A stretch of DNA of 64,000 nt from Martinezella lusitana (lineage in GTDB: Bacteria; Pseudomonadota; Alphaproteobacteria; Rhizobiales; Rhizobiaceae), in NCBI RefSeq assembly GCF_010668395.1, contig NZ_WUEY01000001.1:124001-188000 (forward strand). Reading direction: 5' to 3'. A program made the translations under genes and the position numbers. The notes under the pieces were generated by a model that made no database searches, was not told the DNA's origin, and saw only the letters and a list, made by a program, of their open reading frames with translations. This document shows, piece after piece, positions 1 to 8,219 of this stretch (position 1 is its first letter; each line of letters opens with the position of its first letter).

Positions 1-1915
1 CGCCGGAGAACCCGCCGCCACCGCCTCCGCCACTGCTGCCCGAGAAGGCGGAGGACGAGCTGGATACCGGAGCGGGAATGGTCGAGGCGATGGTGGAGGC
101 CATGGACGACGAGAAATCGCCGATGGTTCCACCGATATTGCCGGGGTTGAAATTGCCGGAATACCAGACCGGCGCATAGGCCGCCGCCGCGGTCGCGCCC
201 GCTGCTGTCGCGAGCCAGGTCTCGAAAGCGCTCGACCATGGCTTTTCGACGCCGAGCGCGACCGCGTAAGGCAGCAGCTTTTCGAAATGCTGCGGCGACA
301 TTTGCGGCGCGCCCTGCATGTTCATCCGGTCTCGTTCGGCGAGCGTCAGATACTGCCTGAGACCGGCGATGCCATCCATCATCTTGCGCCCGAGGGGCGT
401 GGGTGCGCCCATCAGGAAATAGAAGACGACGTTGAGGGCGAAGATGCCGACGATGCCGGCCAACAGCGGCAGCAAGCCCGCCTCCCATAGCGGCACGACC
501 GCTGCGGCAAAGCCGCTGACGGCAATCGATACGAAGACGAAGCCGAAGAAAGCGAAGATCAGGACCGAAAGAACCCGCTGCGCGAGGCTGGCATTGTGCT
601 TGCGAAACCTGCGCCCGATCGAACTCGCAAAAATCGTCACGAAAACCGACAGGAATCCTGGCACCACGATCAGCGGCAAGGCATTCTCATGCAGGCGCCC
701 GAAGAGGACGATGGACGCCAGGATCAGAACCGACAGCAAAACGCCAACAATGACGTAGAGCGAATTGGCCTTGTAATATTCGTCGCGATGGTGGCGCTCG
801 ATAGCGCTGCGGAACTTCGAGCCGAGCTGCTGCACCGCCTCGCCGTTCTCCCTGTCGATGACAAGCGGGGAAAACGGACCGACAGCCTGCATGAGCACTT
901 TTTCGCCGCCACCGAGATTGCTGCCGGCCGCCTTTCCCGTGGGGCGGATGACCACTTTTTCCTTCAGGTCGTCGAGGACGACATAGCCGCGCACCGCAAG
1001 ATCGATCGCCGTCGCCGACAGCGCCGTCCAACCCGAGCTGGCAAAGCCCTTGTTGTCGATATAGTTGACCAATGCCGGCGAAATGCCGTCAGGCGGGTCC
1101 CAGCGCGGAACCATCACGCCCGGCGGCGGATCGCGCCCGACCCGGACCCAGCTGCGCATGTAATAGGCAAACAGCACGATCACTCCGCCGATGGCGATGC
1201 TCGTATCGAGATGGTCGCGGAGGAACCAGCTCCATTGCCGGCCGATGCCCGGCGGCTCGATCGAGCCTTTTGGCAGCTTGATGGCAATCGTCATGCCTTC
1301 GGCCATGGCAAGCGGCTGGGTGGTGACGAAGGTGGCCGTATTGCCCTGCGCGCTCGCGCTTGCATTCTTGCCGTTGGCGCCGAGGGGGCCGGTGAAATAG
1401 GCAAGCTCAACGGGCGCTACGCCATCGGGCAATGTCACCGTCGCCCGTGCCCGCAAGATCTGGAACTGCCAGCCGTTGCCGGTGACGTTCCAGTAGAGTT
1501 CGTCATGATCGTCGAAATAGCGGATCTGGCGGTCGGTATCATAGGTGAGGCGGAAGGTGTGCGGGCCTGGGTTCAGGCTTTGGTCGGCCTTGCCGATATA
1601 GATGCGCTCGCCGCCCTCGATGCGCCCGCTGTGCCAGTCCTCCGGCTGCCCGTCGCGCTCGACGGAGACAACCTTGAAATCCACCTCGGCCGCGCGGCCG
1701 TTGGCATCCGTGAACGTCAGCGGGAAATCGCGGAAAATGCCGCGTCGGATGGCGCGCCCTTCCGCATTCACGGCAATCGTCTCGACGACCCGCATCGAAC
1801 CGTCGCGATGCAGGGCGATCGTCTGATCGAAACCGGTGATGAGTTCCGCCGCCGGCGCAGCGGTTGCGCAAAGCAGCAGGAACAAAGCCAGGAGAAGCCC
1901 CGAAAGCCGCGTCAT
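1..1915 (-). CDS. DUF2207 family membrane protein, C-terminus cut by window edge
   Basis: The frame is open from ATG at 1913-1915 to the left edge, giving about 638 residues without a stop, so the C-terminus lies outside the window. The N-terminus (MTRLSGLLLALFLLLCATAA) is a signal peptide. It is followed by a beta-rich DUF2207-type domain (DGSMRVVETIAVNAEG and similar), then membrane segments. The last visible residues are a Ser/Gly-rich tail (roughly SSSSAFSGSSGGGGGGG), which is typical of DUF2207 proteins. The family has no settled biochemical role. DUF2207 proteins often lie beside lemA, and here lemA is two genes upstream on the same strand. Assignment is confident at family level only. 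Confidence 0.85.
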   Translation of the reverse strand, partial: MTRLSGLLLALFLLLCATAAPAAELITGFDQTIALHRDGSMRVVETIAVNAEGRAIRRGIFRDFPLTFTDANGRAAEVDFKVVSVERDGQPEDWHSGRIEGGERIYIGKADQSLNPGPHTFRLTYDTDRQIRYFDDHDELYWNVTGNGWQFQILRARATVTLPDGVAPVELAYFTGPLGANGKNASASAQGNTATFVTTQPLAMAEGMTIAIKLPKGSIEPPGIGRQWSWFLRDHLDTSIAIGGVIVLFAYYMRSWVRVGRDPPPGVMVPRWDPPDGISPALVNYIDNKGFASSGWTALSATAIDLAVRGYVVLDDLKEKVVIRPTGKAAGSNLGGGEKVLMQAVGPFSPLVIDRENGEAVQQLGSKFRSAIERHHRDEYYKANSLYVIVGVLLSVLILASIVLFGRLHENALPLIVVPGFLSVFVTIFASSIGRRFRKHNASLAQRVLSVLIFAFFGFVFVSIAVSGFAAAVVPLWEAGLLPLLAGIVGIFALNVVFYFLMGAPTPLGRKMMDGIAGLRQYLTLAERDRMNMQGAPQMSPQHFEKLLPYAVALGVEKPWSSAFETWLATAAGATAAAAYAPVWYSGNFNPGNIGGTIGDFSSSMASTIASTIPAPVSSSSSAFSGSSGGGGGGGFSG

Positions 1916-2005
1916 CACACCCCCAAGAAATATCCGCGGCGCCCTCCCGGGCGCCGTGCGGCGTCAACACAGTTTCCGCGCCCGGTTCCCTTGGGGAACG
2001 ACGCG

Positions 2006-3265
2006 TCAGTCTTCGTAGGTGACTCCAAGCGAAGCCAGCACATCCCAATAGGCGGGGAAGGTCTTGGCGACGCAATCGGGGTCGAGAATGGTGATGCCGC
2101 CGATCTTCAGGCCGGCAAGCGCAAAGCTCATGGCGATGCGGTGATCGGCGAAACTGTCGATCTCGGCCGGCAGGACCTTGCCGGCCAGGCTCGGATCGGA
2201 TGCGACGATCAGGTCGTCCCCCTCTTCGGTGCCGAGGTTCGGAACGATGCGCGACAGGCCGCTCGACAGCGCGCGGATACGATCGCATTCCTTGACGCGC
2301 AGGTTTTCGATGCCGACGAAGCGCACCGGCGTTTCATTGAAGGCGGCGAGAACGGCGAGCGTCGGGATGGCATCCTGCATCTGCGAACCATCGATGACGG
2401 CGGGCAGGTGCGGAAACTTCGAGATCAGATCATAAGCCTTTGCATCCGGCTGCGAAAATTCGGTCGCCGGAGTGCCGAGGTCGATCCTGCCGCCGCCGAG
2501 CACTTCCGCCGCCCAGAGATAGGTCGCGGCGGAGGCATCGGGCTCAATGAGGAAATCCGCGGCGTGATAGCCCGTCGGCTCGACGCGCCAGGCGACCGGG
2601 CTGACACGCTCCACCTTGGCGCCGAAAGCGCGCATGGCTGCAACCGTGAGATCGATATAGCCGAGGGCGCCGATATGTTCGCCAAGCAGCTCGACATCGA
2701 CAGCGCGATCGCCGCCGGCAGCCATCATCAGCAGTGCCGAGACATACTGGCTGGAAAGACCGCCGTCGATCTGCACGCGGCTTGCCTCGAAGCGTCCGGT
2801 GCCGTTGACGGTGACCGGCGGGCAGCCGGTCTCGGTCGAGGCGTCGATGCCGAGCGAGCGCAGCGCGTCGACCAGCGGGCCGATCGGCCGCTTGCGCATG
2901 TGCGCGTCACCGTCGACCACTACCTTGCCGTCGACCAGTGCCGCGGCTGCGGTCAGAAAGCGTGTTGCCGTGCCGGCATTGCCGAGGAAAAGCGGCTCGG
3001 ACGGCGAGGTCAACTTGCCGCTGCCCGTCACGATGAAGGTCGTGTCGTCAGGCTCGTCGATCGTCACGCCCATGGCGCGCAGAGCTTCGGCCATATAGCG
3101 GGTATCGTCGCTCTTCAGCGCGCCGGTCAGCCGGCTCGTGCCCTTGGCAAGGCCTGCCAGCAGCAGCGCGCGGTTAGTGATTGACTTCGATCCCGGCGGC
3201 ATGGCGCGGCCGGTCAACGGCTTGCCAGGCGGGATAATCGTGAGTTTGGCTCTACCCATCATCAT
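2006..3265 (-). CDS. aroA: 3-phosphoshikimate 1-carboxyvinyltransferase (EPSP synthase) paralogue
   Basis: The 419-residue product has the EPSP synthase fold signatures: PPGSKSITNRAL with Lys27, LFLGNAGTATRFL at about 92-104, and DSFADHRIAM near the C-terminus. The enzyme transfers the enolpyruvyl group of PEP to shikimate 3-phosphate in aromatic amino acid synthesis. The core motif is not the class II (CP4-like) type I know as the main rhizobial AroA. It resembles class I, but with Phe103 where class I enzymes have Pro101 (E. coli numbering) and Thr101 in place of Met. It is therefore probably a second copy. It sits unusually between lemA and a DUF2207 gene on the same strand. The first three codons are all ATG, so the exact start is uncertain by 6 bases. 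Confidence 0.88.
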   Translation of the reverse strand: MMMGRAKLTIIPPGKPLTGRAMPPGSKSITNRALLLAGLAKGTSRLTGALKSDDTRYMAEALRAMGVTIDEPDDTTFIVTGSGKLTSPSEPLFLGNAGTATRFLTAAAALVDGKVVVDGDAHMRKRPIGPLVDALRSLGIDASTETGCPPVTVNGTGRFEASRVQIDGGLSSQYVSALLMMAAGGDRAVDVELLGEHIGALGYIDLTVAAMRAFGAKVERVSPVAWRVEPTGYHAADFLIEPDASAATYLWAAEVLGGGRIDLGTPATEFSQPDAKAYDLISKFPHLPAVIDGSQMQDAIPTLAVLAAFNETPVRFVGIENLRVKECDRIRALSSGLSRIVPNLGTEEGDDLIVASDPSLAGKVLPAEIDSFADHRIAMSFALAGLKIGGITILDPDCVAKTFPAYWDVLASLGVTYED

Positions 3266-3349
3266 TCTCTTTGGTCAGTCAGGAAGGCGGCCGATGGCCG
3301 TCGGTCGGCTTCCTTTACCGCCTCACATGAAAAACCGATAGCGGGAATC

Positions 3350-3901
3350 TCAGAACTTTACCGTGGGAACGGCACGATCCGCTTCGTTTGATATCTCGAA
3401 ATAGGCCTTCTTGACGAAGCCGAAAGGGCCGGCAATGAGATTGTTGGGGAAGGTTTCGACCTTGACGTTCAGATCGCGCGCGGCGCCGTTGTAGTAGCGG
3501 CGCGACATCTGGATCTCGTTTTCCGTGGTCTCCAGCGACTGCTGCAGCTCGACGAAACCGGTATTGGCCTTCAGGTCGGGATAGGCCTCGGACACGACCA
3601 TCAGACGGCCGAGCGCCTGGCTGAGGATGCCCTCGGCGGCGGCACGGCCGGCAACGTCGCCAGCGGGCACGGCCTGCGCCGCAGTCCGCGCCTGGGTGAC
3701 CTCGATGAGCGTCTTGTTCTCATGGCCGGCATAGCCTTTGACCGTCTCGACCAGATTGGGAATAAGATCGGCGCGGCGCTTCAACTGAACGTCGATGCCG
3801 GACCAGGCTTCTTCCTCGACCTGGCGCGCGCGAACGAGCCCGTTGTAGATGAAAACCACATAGAGCGCGGCGAGCACTATGATCGCTAGAAGAATGTACA
3901 T
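3350..3901 (-). CDS. lemA: LemA family protein
   Basis: The product is 183 residues from ATG 3899-3901, which is preceded by a GGGGGTTCGGG stretch acting as ribosome binding site. A longer frame starts at 3937 but would add hydrophilic residues in front of the expected membrane anchor. The N-terminus (MYILLAIIVLAALYVVFIYN) is a single membrane segment. It is followed by the helical LemA domain with VEEEAWSGIDVQLKRRADL, IPNLVETVKGYAGHE and the C-terminal FPNNLIAGPFGF. LemA proteins are membrane-anchored helical proteins of poorly known function, often near DUF2207 or TPM-domain genes. Here a DUF2207 gene lies downstream with aroA between. Confidence 0.93.
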   Translation of the reverse strand: MYILLAIIVLAALYVVFIYNGLVRARQVEEEAWSGIDVQLKRRADLIPNLVETVKGYAGHENKTLIEVTQARTAAQAVPAGDVAGRAAAEGILSQALGRLMVVSEAYPDLKANTGFVELQQSLETTENEIQMSRRYYNGAARDLNVKVETFPNNLIAGPFGFVKKAYFEISNEADRAVPTVKF

Positions 3902-4110
3902 CCCGAACCCCCATGGCGGCTGCAACCGCTGGGACACTAGGCAGATTTGCCGGCAATGTCACCCGGCTTTCGACGCAATCAAGAGCCTTGATCGGGCTCG
4001 CAGAGTCCAATCCTGGGGAAATCCGCTTCGGGATTGTTCGATCAGCATATTCCGCGAACCGCAGCCTTTCGGGGAGCGCGCACCGCGCACGCCCCGGCCG
4101 CGTTTCAAGC

Positions 4111-5070
4111 TCACGCGGCTTGCTGGTTCCAGTTGGCGCCGCCGGCGTCCGTCAACAGGAAGGCTTCGCCGCAGGCCTTGGCGAGCGTGCGCACGCGCAG
4201 GATGTAGCTCTGGCGCTCCGTTACCGATATGACGCCGCGAGCATCGAGCAGGTTGAAAACGTGGCTCGCCTTGATGCACTGGTCATAGGCCGGGAAGACG
4301 CACTTGTGCAGGCGATGGTTTTCGCTGTCGCCGGGTGCGCCGGCAGCCAGTAATGCCTGGCATTCCTTCTCGGCATCGATGAAATGACGATGCAGCATCT
4401 CGGTATTGGCATATTCGAAATTATGCCTGGAATATTCCTGTTCGGCCTGCAGGAAGACATCGCCGTAAGTGATCTTGTCTTCGCCCTCGAGGCCGTTGAA
4501 GTTCAGGTCGTAGACGCTGTCGACGCCCTGGACATAGGTCGCGAGACGTTCCAGGCCGTAGGTCAACTCGCCGGCAACCGGCGCGCATTCGATACCGCAA
4601 ACCTGCTGGAAATAGGTGAACTGCGAGACTTCCATGCCGTCGCACCAGCATTCCCAGCCGAGGCCCCATGCGCCGAGCGTCGGGCTTTCCCAGTCGTCCT
4701 CGACGAAGCGGATGTCATGCAGAAGCGGATCGAGACCGATCGCCTTCAGCGAGCCGAGATAAAGCTCCTGCAGGTTCGGCGGATTGGGCTTCAGGATGAC
4801 CTGATACTGGTAATAGTGCTGCAAGCGGTTCGGGTTTTCGCCATAGCGCCCGTCGGACGGGCGACGCGATGGCTGGACATAGGCGGCGCGCCACGGCTTG
4901 GGGCCGAGCGAGCGCAGCGTGGTCGCCGGATGGAACGTGCCGGCACCGACTTCCATGTCGTATGGCTGCAGAACCGCGCAACCCTTGTCGGCCCAGTAAT
5001 TGTGCAGCGTCAGGATCAGCGCCTGAAAGGAGCGCTTCGGGTTCATGTGGTCGGGCACGTTGGCAGTCAT
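4111..5070 (-). CDS. glyQ: glycyl-tRNA synthetase alpha subunit
   Basis: The product is 319 residues, the usual size for the alpha subunit of the tetrameric bacterial GlyRS. This subunit carries the catalytic core that activates glycine and charges tRNA-Gly. Recognisable blocks are [59 protein letters not shown] and [15 protein letters not shown] chose ATG 5068-5070 (MTANVPDH) because the family alignment starts there; an upstream in-frame ATG at 5130 would add 20 unrelated residues. The partner glyS is not in this window. The gene is divergent from the toxin-antitoxin remnant. Confidence 0.96.
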   Translation of the reverse strand: MTANVPDHMNPKRSFQALILTLHNYWADKGCAVLQPYDMEVGAGTFHPATTLRSLGPKPWRAAYVQPSRRPSDGRYGENPNRLQHYYQYQVILKPNPPNLQELYLGSLKAIGLDPLLHDIRFVEDDWESPTLGAWGLGWECWCDGMEVSQFTYFQQVCGIECAPVAGELTYGLERLATYVQGVDSVYDLNFNGLEGEDKITYGDVFLQAEQEYSRHNFEYANTEMLHRHFIDAEKECQALLAAGAPGDSENHRLHKCVFPAYDQCIKASHVFNLLDARGVISVTERQSYILRVRTLAKACGEAFLLTDAGGANWNQQAA

Positions 5071-5172
5071 GGGATCCGCTACTATCTGCTTGATGTCGGT
5101 TGGCGCGACAGGTGCCACGATGGACGACAAGGGTCAAGAGATGACGTATACATATGACCATGCGTCTTCGCG

Positions 5173-5496
5173 ATGCGCTGGAGAAGTATTATAAACGTCA
5201 AAACCGAAATCACCTTATCTGAACGCCATCTTCGCCTAGCGGAAAAGATGGTCGAGGAGGGCGCGTTTCCGTCGATTTCCAGCCTCGTTGAAGCCGCGAT
5301 CGAACAGGTCGATCAAATAAGACATCTTCATGATGTGTCCACTGATGCGGTGTCCGGCATGGCGGATGAAATTCAGCGCCGGATGGAACTGCCGAAAGAT
5401 CAATGGATACCGCTGAAGGGCGACACTTTGTTCGACGACGTCCGAACCCTCATCCGAAGAAAAATGGATGAGAAGCAGAACGGCGTAGGAGGTTAG
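5173..5496 (+). CDS. ParD-like ribbon-helix-helix antitoxin
   Basis: The 107-residue product has an N-terminal ribbon-helix-helix pattern: strand VKTEITLS, helix ERHLRLAEKMVEEG, turn AFPSISS, helix LVEAAIEQV. It then has an acidic/basic C-terminal tail ending IRRKMDEKQNGVGG. This is the layout of ParD/CopG-type antitoxins that bind DNA as dimers and neutralise a ParE toxin with the tail. The remnant of a RelE/ParE toxin follows immediately. The start is doubtful. A good Shine-Dalgarno (GGAG, 5180-5183) lies 7 bases before ATA 5191-5193, where family proteins would begin (residues NVKTEITLS), so the native ATG may have mutated to ATA. ATG 5173 is the only standard start. Confidence 0.7.
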   Translation: MRWRSIINVKTEITLSERHLRLAEKMVEEGAFPSISSLVEAAIEQVDQIRHLHDVSTDAVSGMADEIQRRMELPKDQWIPLKGDTLFDDVRTLIRRKMDEKQNGVGG

Positions 5497-5793
5497 TCGA
5501 CACCCCCTCGTTCGCGACGACCTTTTTAATATAACGATACTGATTGGCGAATATGCCGGTTATGCCATAGCCGAAAGTAAAATCGCACAAATCGAAACGA
5601 CATTGAACGCGCTGACCGATTTCCCCATATCGGAACCACGCGCGACGACATCTATCCCGGTTTACGCGCCATCCCTGCGGCGGAAAAAGCAGTCGTCTGC
5701 TTCACGGTCAACGAACAGACTGCGACCGTTCACATCATCTGCATCAGCTATGCCGGCGCGGATTGGGGAAGTCGGGTAAAGGAACGACGTTAG
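5495..5793 (+). pseudogene. RelE/ParE-family toxin, frameshifted and without start codon
   Basis: Reading from AGT 5495 gives SRHPLVRDDLFNITILIGEY and on to ALTDFP. At the CCCC/ATAT stretch near 5622-5630 the frame must shift to continue as IGTTRDDIYPGLRAIPA, then VVCFTVNEQ, then SYAGADWGSRVKERR, stop at 5791-5793. The joined product would be about 99 residues, the normal size for this toxin family, with the expected RDDIYPGLR block. The total of 299 bases fits loss of a single base. No ATG, GTG or TTG precedes the conserved N-terminus in frame; the codon there is GTT. Both defects indicate a dead toxin directly after its antitoxin. A sequencing error could explain the frameshift but not the missing start. 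Confidence 0.75.
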
Positions 5794-5914
5794 CGTTTTC
5801 ATCGAACCGTGCGTTAGCCTCGTCACGGTTGAACGTCCAATGATCCGGTAGCTTCAGTTTAAAACTCCTGAGCTCCGTTAGCACCTTCAGCCGTTCCTTA
5901 TCATTGATCGCCAC
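5744..5914 (-). CDS. possible 56-residue small protein (doubtful)
   Basis: A GTG (5912-5914) opens a 56-codon frame two bases after the stop of the small membrane protein gene upstream. The product begins VAINDKERLKVLTELRSFKL and contains LPDHWTFNRDEANARFDEN, a hydrophilic sequence that looks protein-like. Its 3' end overlaps the toxin pseudogene on the other strand by about 50 bases. It may be a small gene in the same operon or an antitoxin-like fragment. I do not recognise the family, and the evidence is only reading frame, spacing and composition. Confidence 0.25.
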   Translation of the reverse strand: MAINDKERLKVLTELRSFKLKLPDHWTFNRDEANARFDENANVVPLPDFPNPRRHS

Positions 5915-5916
5915 CG

Positions 5917-6108
5917 CTACTCGTCATCCCGCTTCACGCGGTATTCCCCGGTCTTCGGATCCTTGACCAGCGTTCCCATGGCCCCGGTGCGGCGTTCCGT
6001 TTCGGCGCGGCGGGATTTTTCGGAGAGCCTCTGGGCATCCCGCACGAAACGCCGATACAGGAACCAGATGCCCCCGAGGGCGATGACAAAAAAGATGATC
6101 TGGGGCAT
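5917..6108 (-). CDS. small membrane protein, conserved hypothetical
   Basis: The product is 63 residues: one N-terminal membrane helix (MPQIIFFVIALGGIWFLYRR) followed by a charged cytoplasmic tail that ends in GTLVKDPKTGEYRVKRDDE. It starts 17 bases after the stop of the S49 peptidase gene on the same strand, so the two are probably co-transcribed. The KDPKTGEYRV ending looks like a conserved tail rather than random sequence. I do not recognise a function. A link with the adjacent membrane-associated peptidase is possible but rests only on position. Confidence 0.75.
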   Translation of the reverse strand: MPQIIFFVIALGGIWFLYRRFVRDAQRLSEKSRRAETERRTGAMGTLVKDPKTGEYRVKRDDE

Positions 6109-6125
6109 TTACCCAGCGCTCCCGC

Positions 6126-6986
6126 TTACAATCCGTACCGACCCCACAATGCCTTTTCCTCTGCCGCTTCCGCAAGCCCGGATGCCAATCCGGCACCGAT
6201 TCCGTCCATGCCAGAGAGAGAAACGCCAGGAGCCTTGCGCCCGAAAAGGCTGCGTGGCGTGGTGACGAGCGTCAGCTTGACCTTGTCGCCGAAGCGCCTC
6301 CGCAGTTCCTGGCGCATGTCGCCGAGACCGTCGATGAGACCGAGCTCCAGCCCTCGACTGCCGGTCCAGAACAGACCGGAAAACACCGTTTCGTCCGCCG
6401 AGAGCTTTCCGGTGCGCCGCTCGAGCACCATGTCGATGAAGACCTTGTGGATCTCGAGCTGCAGGCTCTTCAGATATTCGATGTCCTTTTCCTTCTCCGG
6501 CTGGAACGGATCGAGGATCACCTTGTTTGCGCCCGCAGTATAGACGCGGCGCTCGACGCCCAGCTTTTTCAGGAGCTCCGGAAAACCAAAGCCGCCGGAG
6601 ACCACGCCGATCGAACCGACGATCGAGGTGGCGTCGGCGATGATCTCGTCGCCTGCCAGCGCGATCATGTAGCCACCGGAGGCTGCGACATCCTCGACGA
6701 AGACCAGAACCTTCTTCTTTTTCTCGACGGCGAGATCGCGGATGCGGTTGTAGATCATCCGCGACTGCACCGGAGAGCCGCCCGGCGAATTGACGACGAT
6801 GGCGACGGCCGGCGCGGCCTTGATGTCGAAGGCCTTTTCAAGCGCCTGCGCCACACCGGCCAGATTCAGCGATTGCCGCAAGGGGCCGCCGCCGGACGAG
6901 ATGACGCCGCTCAGACGGACCACCGGTACGATCACCTGCTCCTTGCGGAAGCGCTTCGGAAGCATGCGTCTCAAGAACCCAACCAT
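6126..6986 (-). CDS. S49 family (SppA/SohB-like) serine peptidase
   Basis: The product is 286 residues, the size of short single-domain SppA-like proteases. The Ser/Lys dyad is visible: Ser103 in DVAASGGYMIAL and Lys155 in AGANKVILDPFQ. The family block VVNSPGGSPVQS (65-76) and the SIVGSIGVVSG segment are also present. Members cleave signal-peptide remnants or membrane proteins at the inner membrane. This protein lacks a long N-terminal membrane helix, and the start (MVGFLRRMLPKRFRKE) is basic and amphipathic, so it may be peripheral. It heads a likely two-gene unit with the small membrane protein. Confidence 0.92.
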   Translation of the reverse strand: MVGFLRRMLPKRFRKEQVIVPVVRLSGVISSGGGPLRQSLNLAGVAQALEKAFDIKAAPAVAIVVNSPGGSPVQSRMIYNRIRDLAVEKKKKVLVFVEDVAASGGYMIALAGDEIIADATSIVGSIGVVSGGFGFPELLKKLGVERRVYTAGANKVILDPFQPEKEKDIEYLKSLQLEIHKVFIDMVLERRTGKLSADETVFSGLFWTGSRGLELGLIDGLGDMRQELRRRFGDKVKLTLVTTPRSLFGRKAPGVSLSGMDGIGAGLASGLAEAAEEKALWGRYGL

Positions 6987-7095
6987 TCGTCATCCCTGCA
7001 TCATGATGTTTGCTGCCCCGAGATGTATGCATGGAAACGGCAAACGCAACATTGCGGATCGCATTTCATGCCCCGATCCCAAGCGGGCGGGTATG

Positions 7096-7872
7096 CTATC
7101 GGCGCGGATAGGCGGCGCGGCCATTGTTCAAGTCGTCGACGAAATCGGAGAACTTATGCGTCCCCTCGCCGTGCATGGTGAGCGGCGCGCGCAGCGCGAG
7201 CCTCGCCCGCGACCCCTTTACTCCCGTCACGAGAATGCGCACGGCATTCTCACCTTCACGTGGATGGATCGGCGTGATCTCGATGCCGCCGAAGCGCCGG
7301 CCACAGGCCGCGATGATCTCGCCGATCGATTCAGGCCGGGCAATGAGCGACAGCTGTCCGCCGGGGATCATGATCGCGCCCGCCGTTCGGATCCATTTCT
7401 CGAACAGCCCGTCCGTCATGGCATGTGCCTCGGCCTTCAGCGCGTCGGGCGTCAGCCGGTCGCTGGCGTCGTTGAAGGGAGGGTTCATGATGACGTGATG
7501 AAAACTGTCATCGACGAGCCCCGCCTCGTTACGATCCTTGCCGGTCAGGGTCACGTCGGCTTCGATGACCGAGACACGATTGGCGAAGCGGCCATTTTCC
7601 GGCAGCAGAAGGCTCTTGCGGGCAAACTCGGCCATGTCGGGCGAGCGTTCGAACAGCACCACCTCCGCACGGTCGAGCCGCGACGCCACCGCCATTCCGG
7701 CGGCGCCCGCACCCGCGCCGAGATCCGCCACCCTGATGGCGCGCTCGTCGGCCACGAGCGCGGCGAGCAGCATGGCATCCATGCCGGAACGATGCCCCCT
7801 GCCCTTCGGCTGGACGACGTGGAAGGCGCCGCGATGGAAGGCATCGATGGTTTCGGAGGGAGCGCCGGTCAT
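7096..7872 (-). CDS. TrmN6-type tRNA1(Val) adenine-N6 methyltransferase
   Basis: The product is 258 residues from ATG 7870-7872 (MTGAPSETIDAFHRG). It has a class I SAM-dependent methyltransferase core with the glycine loop DLGAGAG at 50-56 and the amino-methyltransferase signature NPPF at 130-133, used for N6 methylation of adenine. Enzymes of this family (YfiC/TrmN6) modify A37 of tRNA1-Val. FHRGAFHVVQPKGRGHRSGM resembles the family's N-terminal substrate region. A much longer open frame reaches 8265 but overlaps the DUF2007 gene and is not the gene. It follows the DUF2007 gene by 8 bases. Confidence 0.88.
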   Translation of the reverse strand: MTGAPSETIDAFHRGAFHVVQPKGRGHRSGMDAMLLAALVADERAIRVADLGAGAGAAGMAVASRLDRAEVVLFERSPDMAEFARKSLLLPENGRFANRVSVIEADVTLTGKDRNEAGLVDDSFHHVIMNPPFNDASDRLTPDALKAEAHAMTDGLFEKWIRTAGAIMIPGGQLSLIARPESIGEIIAACGRRFGGIEITPIHPREGENAVRILVTGVKGSRARLALRAPLTMHGEGTHKFSDFVDDLNNGRAAYPRR

Positions 7873-7880
7873 GGCGAACC

Positions 7881-8111
7881 TCAGCCGCGCACCGGGCGCA
7901 GCTCGTCGCCGAGGCCGGCATCGATGAGGATGCGCCGCGCCTGACCGGCACGTTCCTCCTCCACCAGAAAGCGGCGTGGCAGCATGCCGAGCGAGCCTTC
8001 CAGGATGCTCATGGCCTGGTCGGCAACGAAGCAATGAATCCCGGCATCCTTCATCAGACTCTCCGCAAATGAGAGAAGGACTGGATCGTTGGTGCGGATC
8101 AGCTCGTGCAT
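7881..8111 (-). CDS. DUF2007 domain protein
   Basis: The product is 76 residues from ATG 8109-8111 (MHELIRTNDPVLLSFAESLM), with AAGG a few bases upstream as ribosome binding site. The pattern of LIRTNDPVLLSFAESLMKDAGI, a short FVADQ...LEGS linker and PRRFLVEEERAGQARRIL matches DUF2007, a small putative signal-transducing fold. It is followed after 8 bases by the tRNA methyltransferase gene on the same strand. It is divergent from the polyprenyl synthase gene, so the 108 bases between them hold both promoters. Confidence 0.85.
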   Translation of the reverse strand: MHELIRTNDPVLLSFAESLMKDAGIHCFVADQAMSILEGSLGMLPRRFLVEEERAGQARRILIDAGLGDELRPVRG

Positions 8112-8219
8112 AAGCCTTAGAATTCCTGTCAAATTTACGCGACGAGACAATTCGCCTCTTGCCGCTTGTTTCGCCCCTTCTTATTGTGCTTTGCAGAAAA
8201 TGAACAGGAGTCCGGATCG

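Noticed and set aside
1938..1955. GC-rich hairpin GGCGCCC/GGGCGCC between aroA and the DUF2207 gene
   Set aside because: No T run follows on either strand, and the neighbouring genes are on the same strand, so I cannot support a terminator.
596..3184. Open frame of 862 codons on the plus strand
   Set aside because: It is antisense to the DUF2207 and aroA genes, has no ribosome binding site, and its product is Arg/Asp/His-rich without any domain. High GC at third positions explains it.
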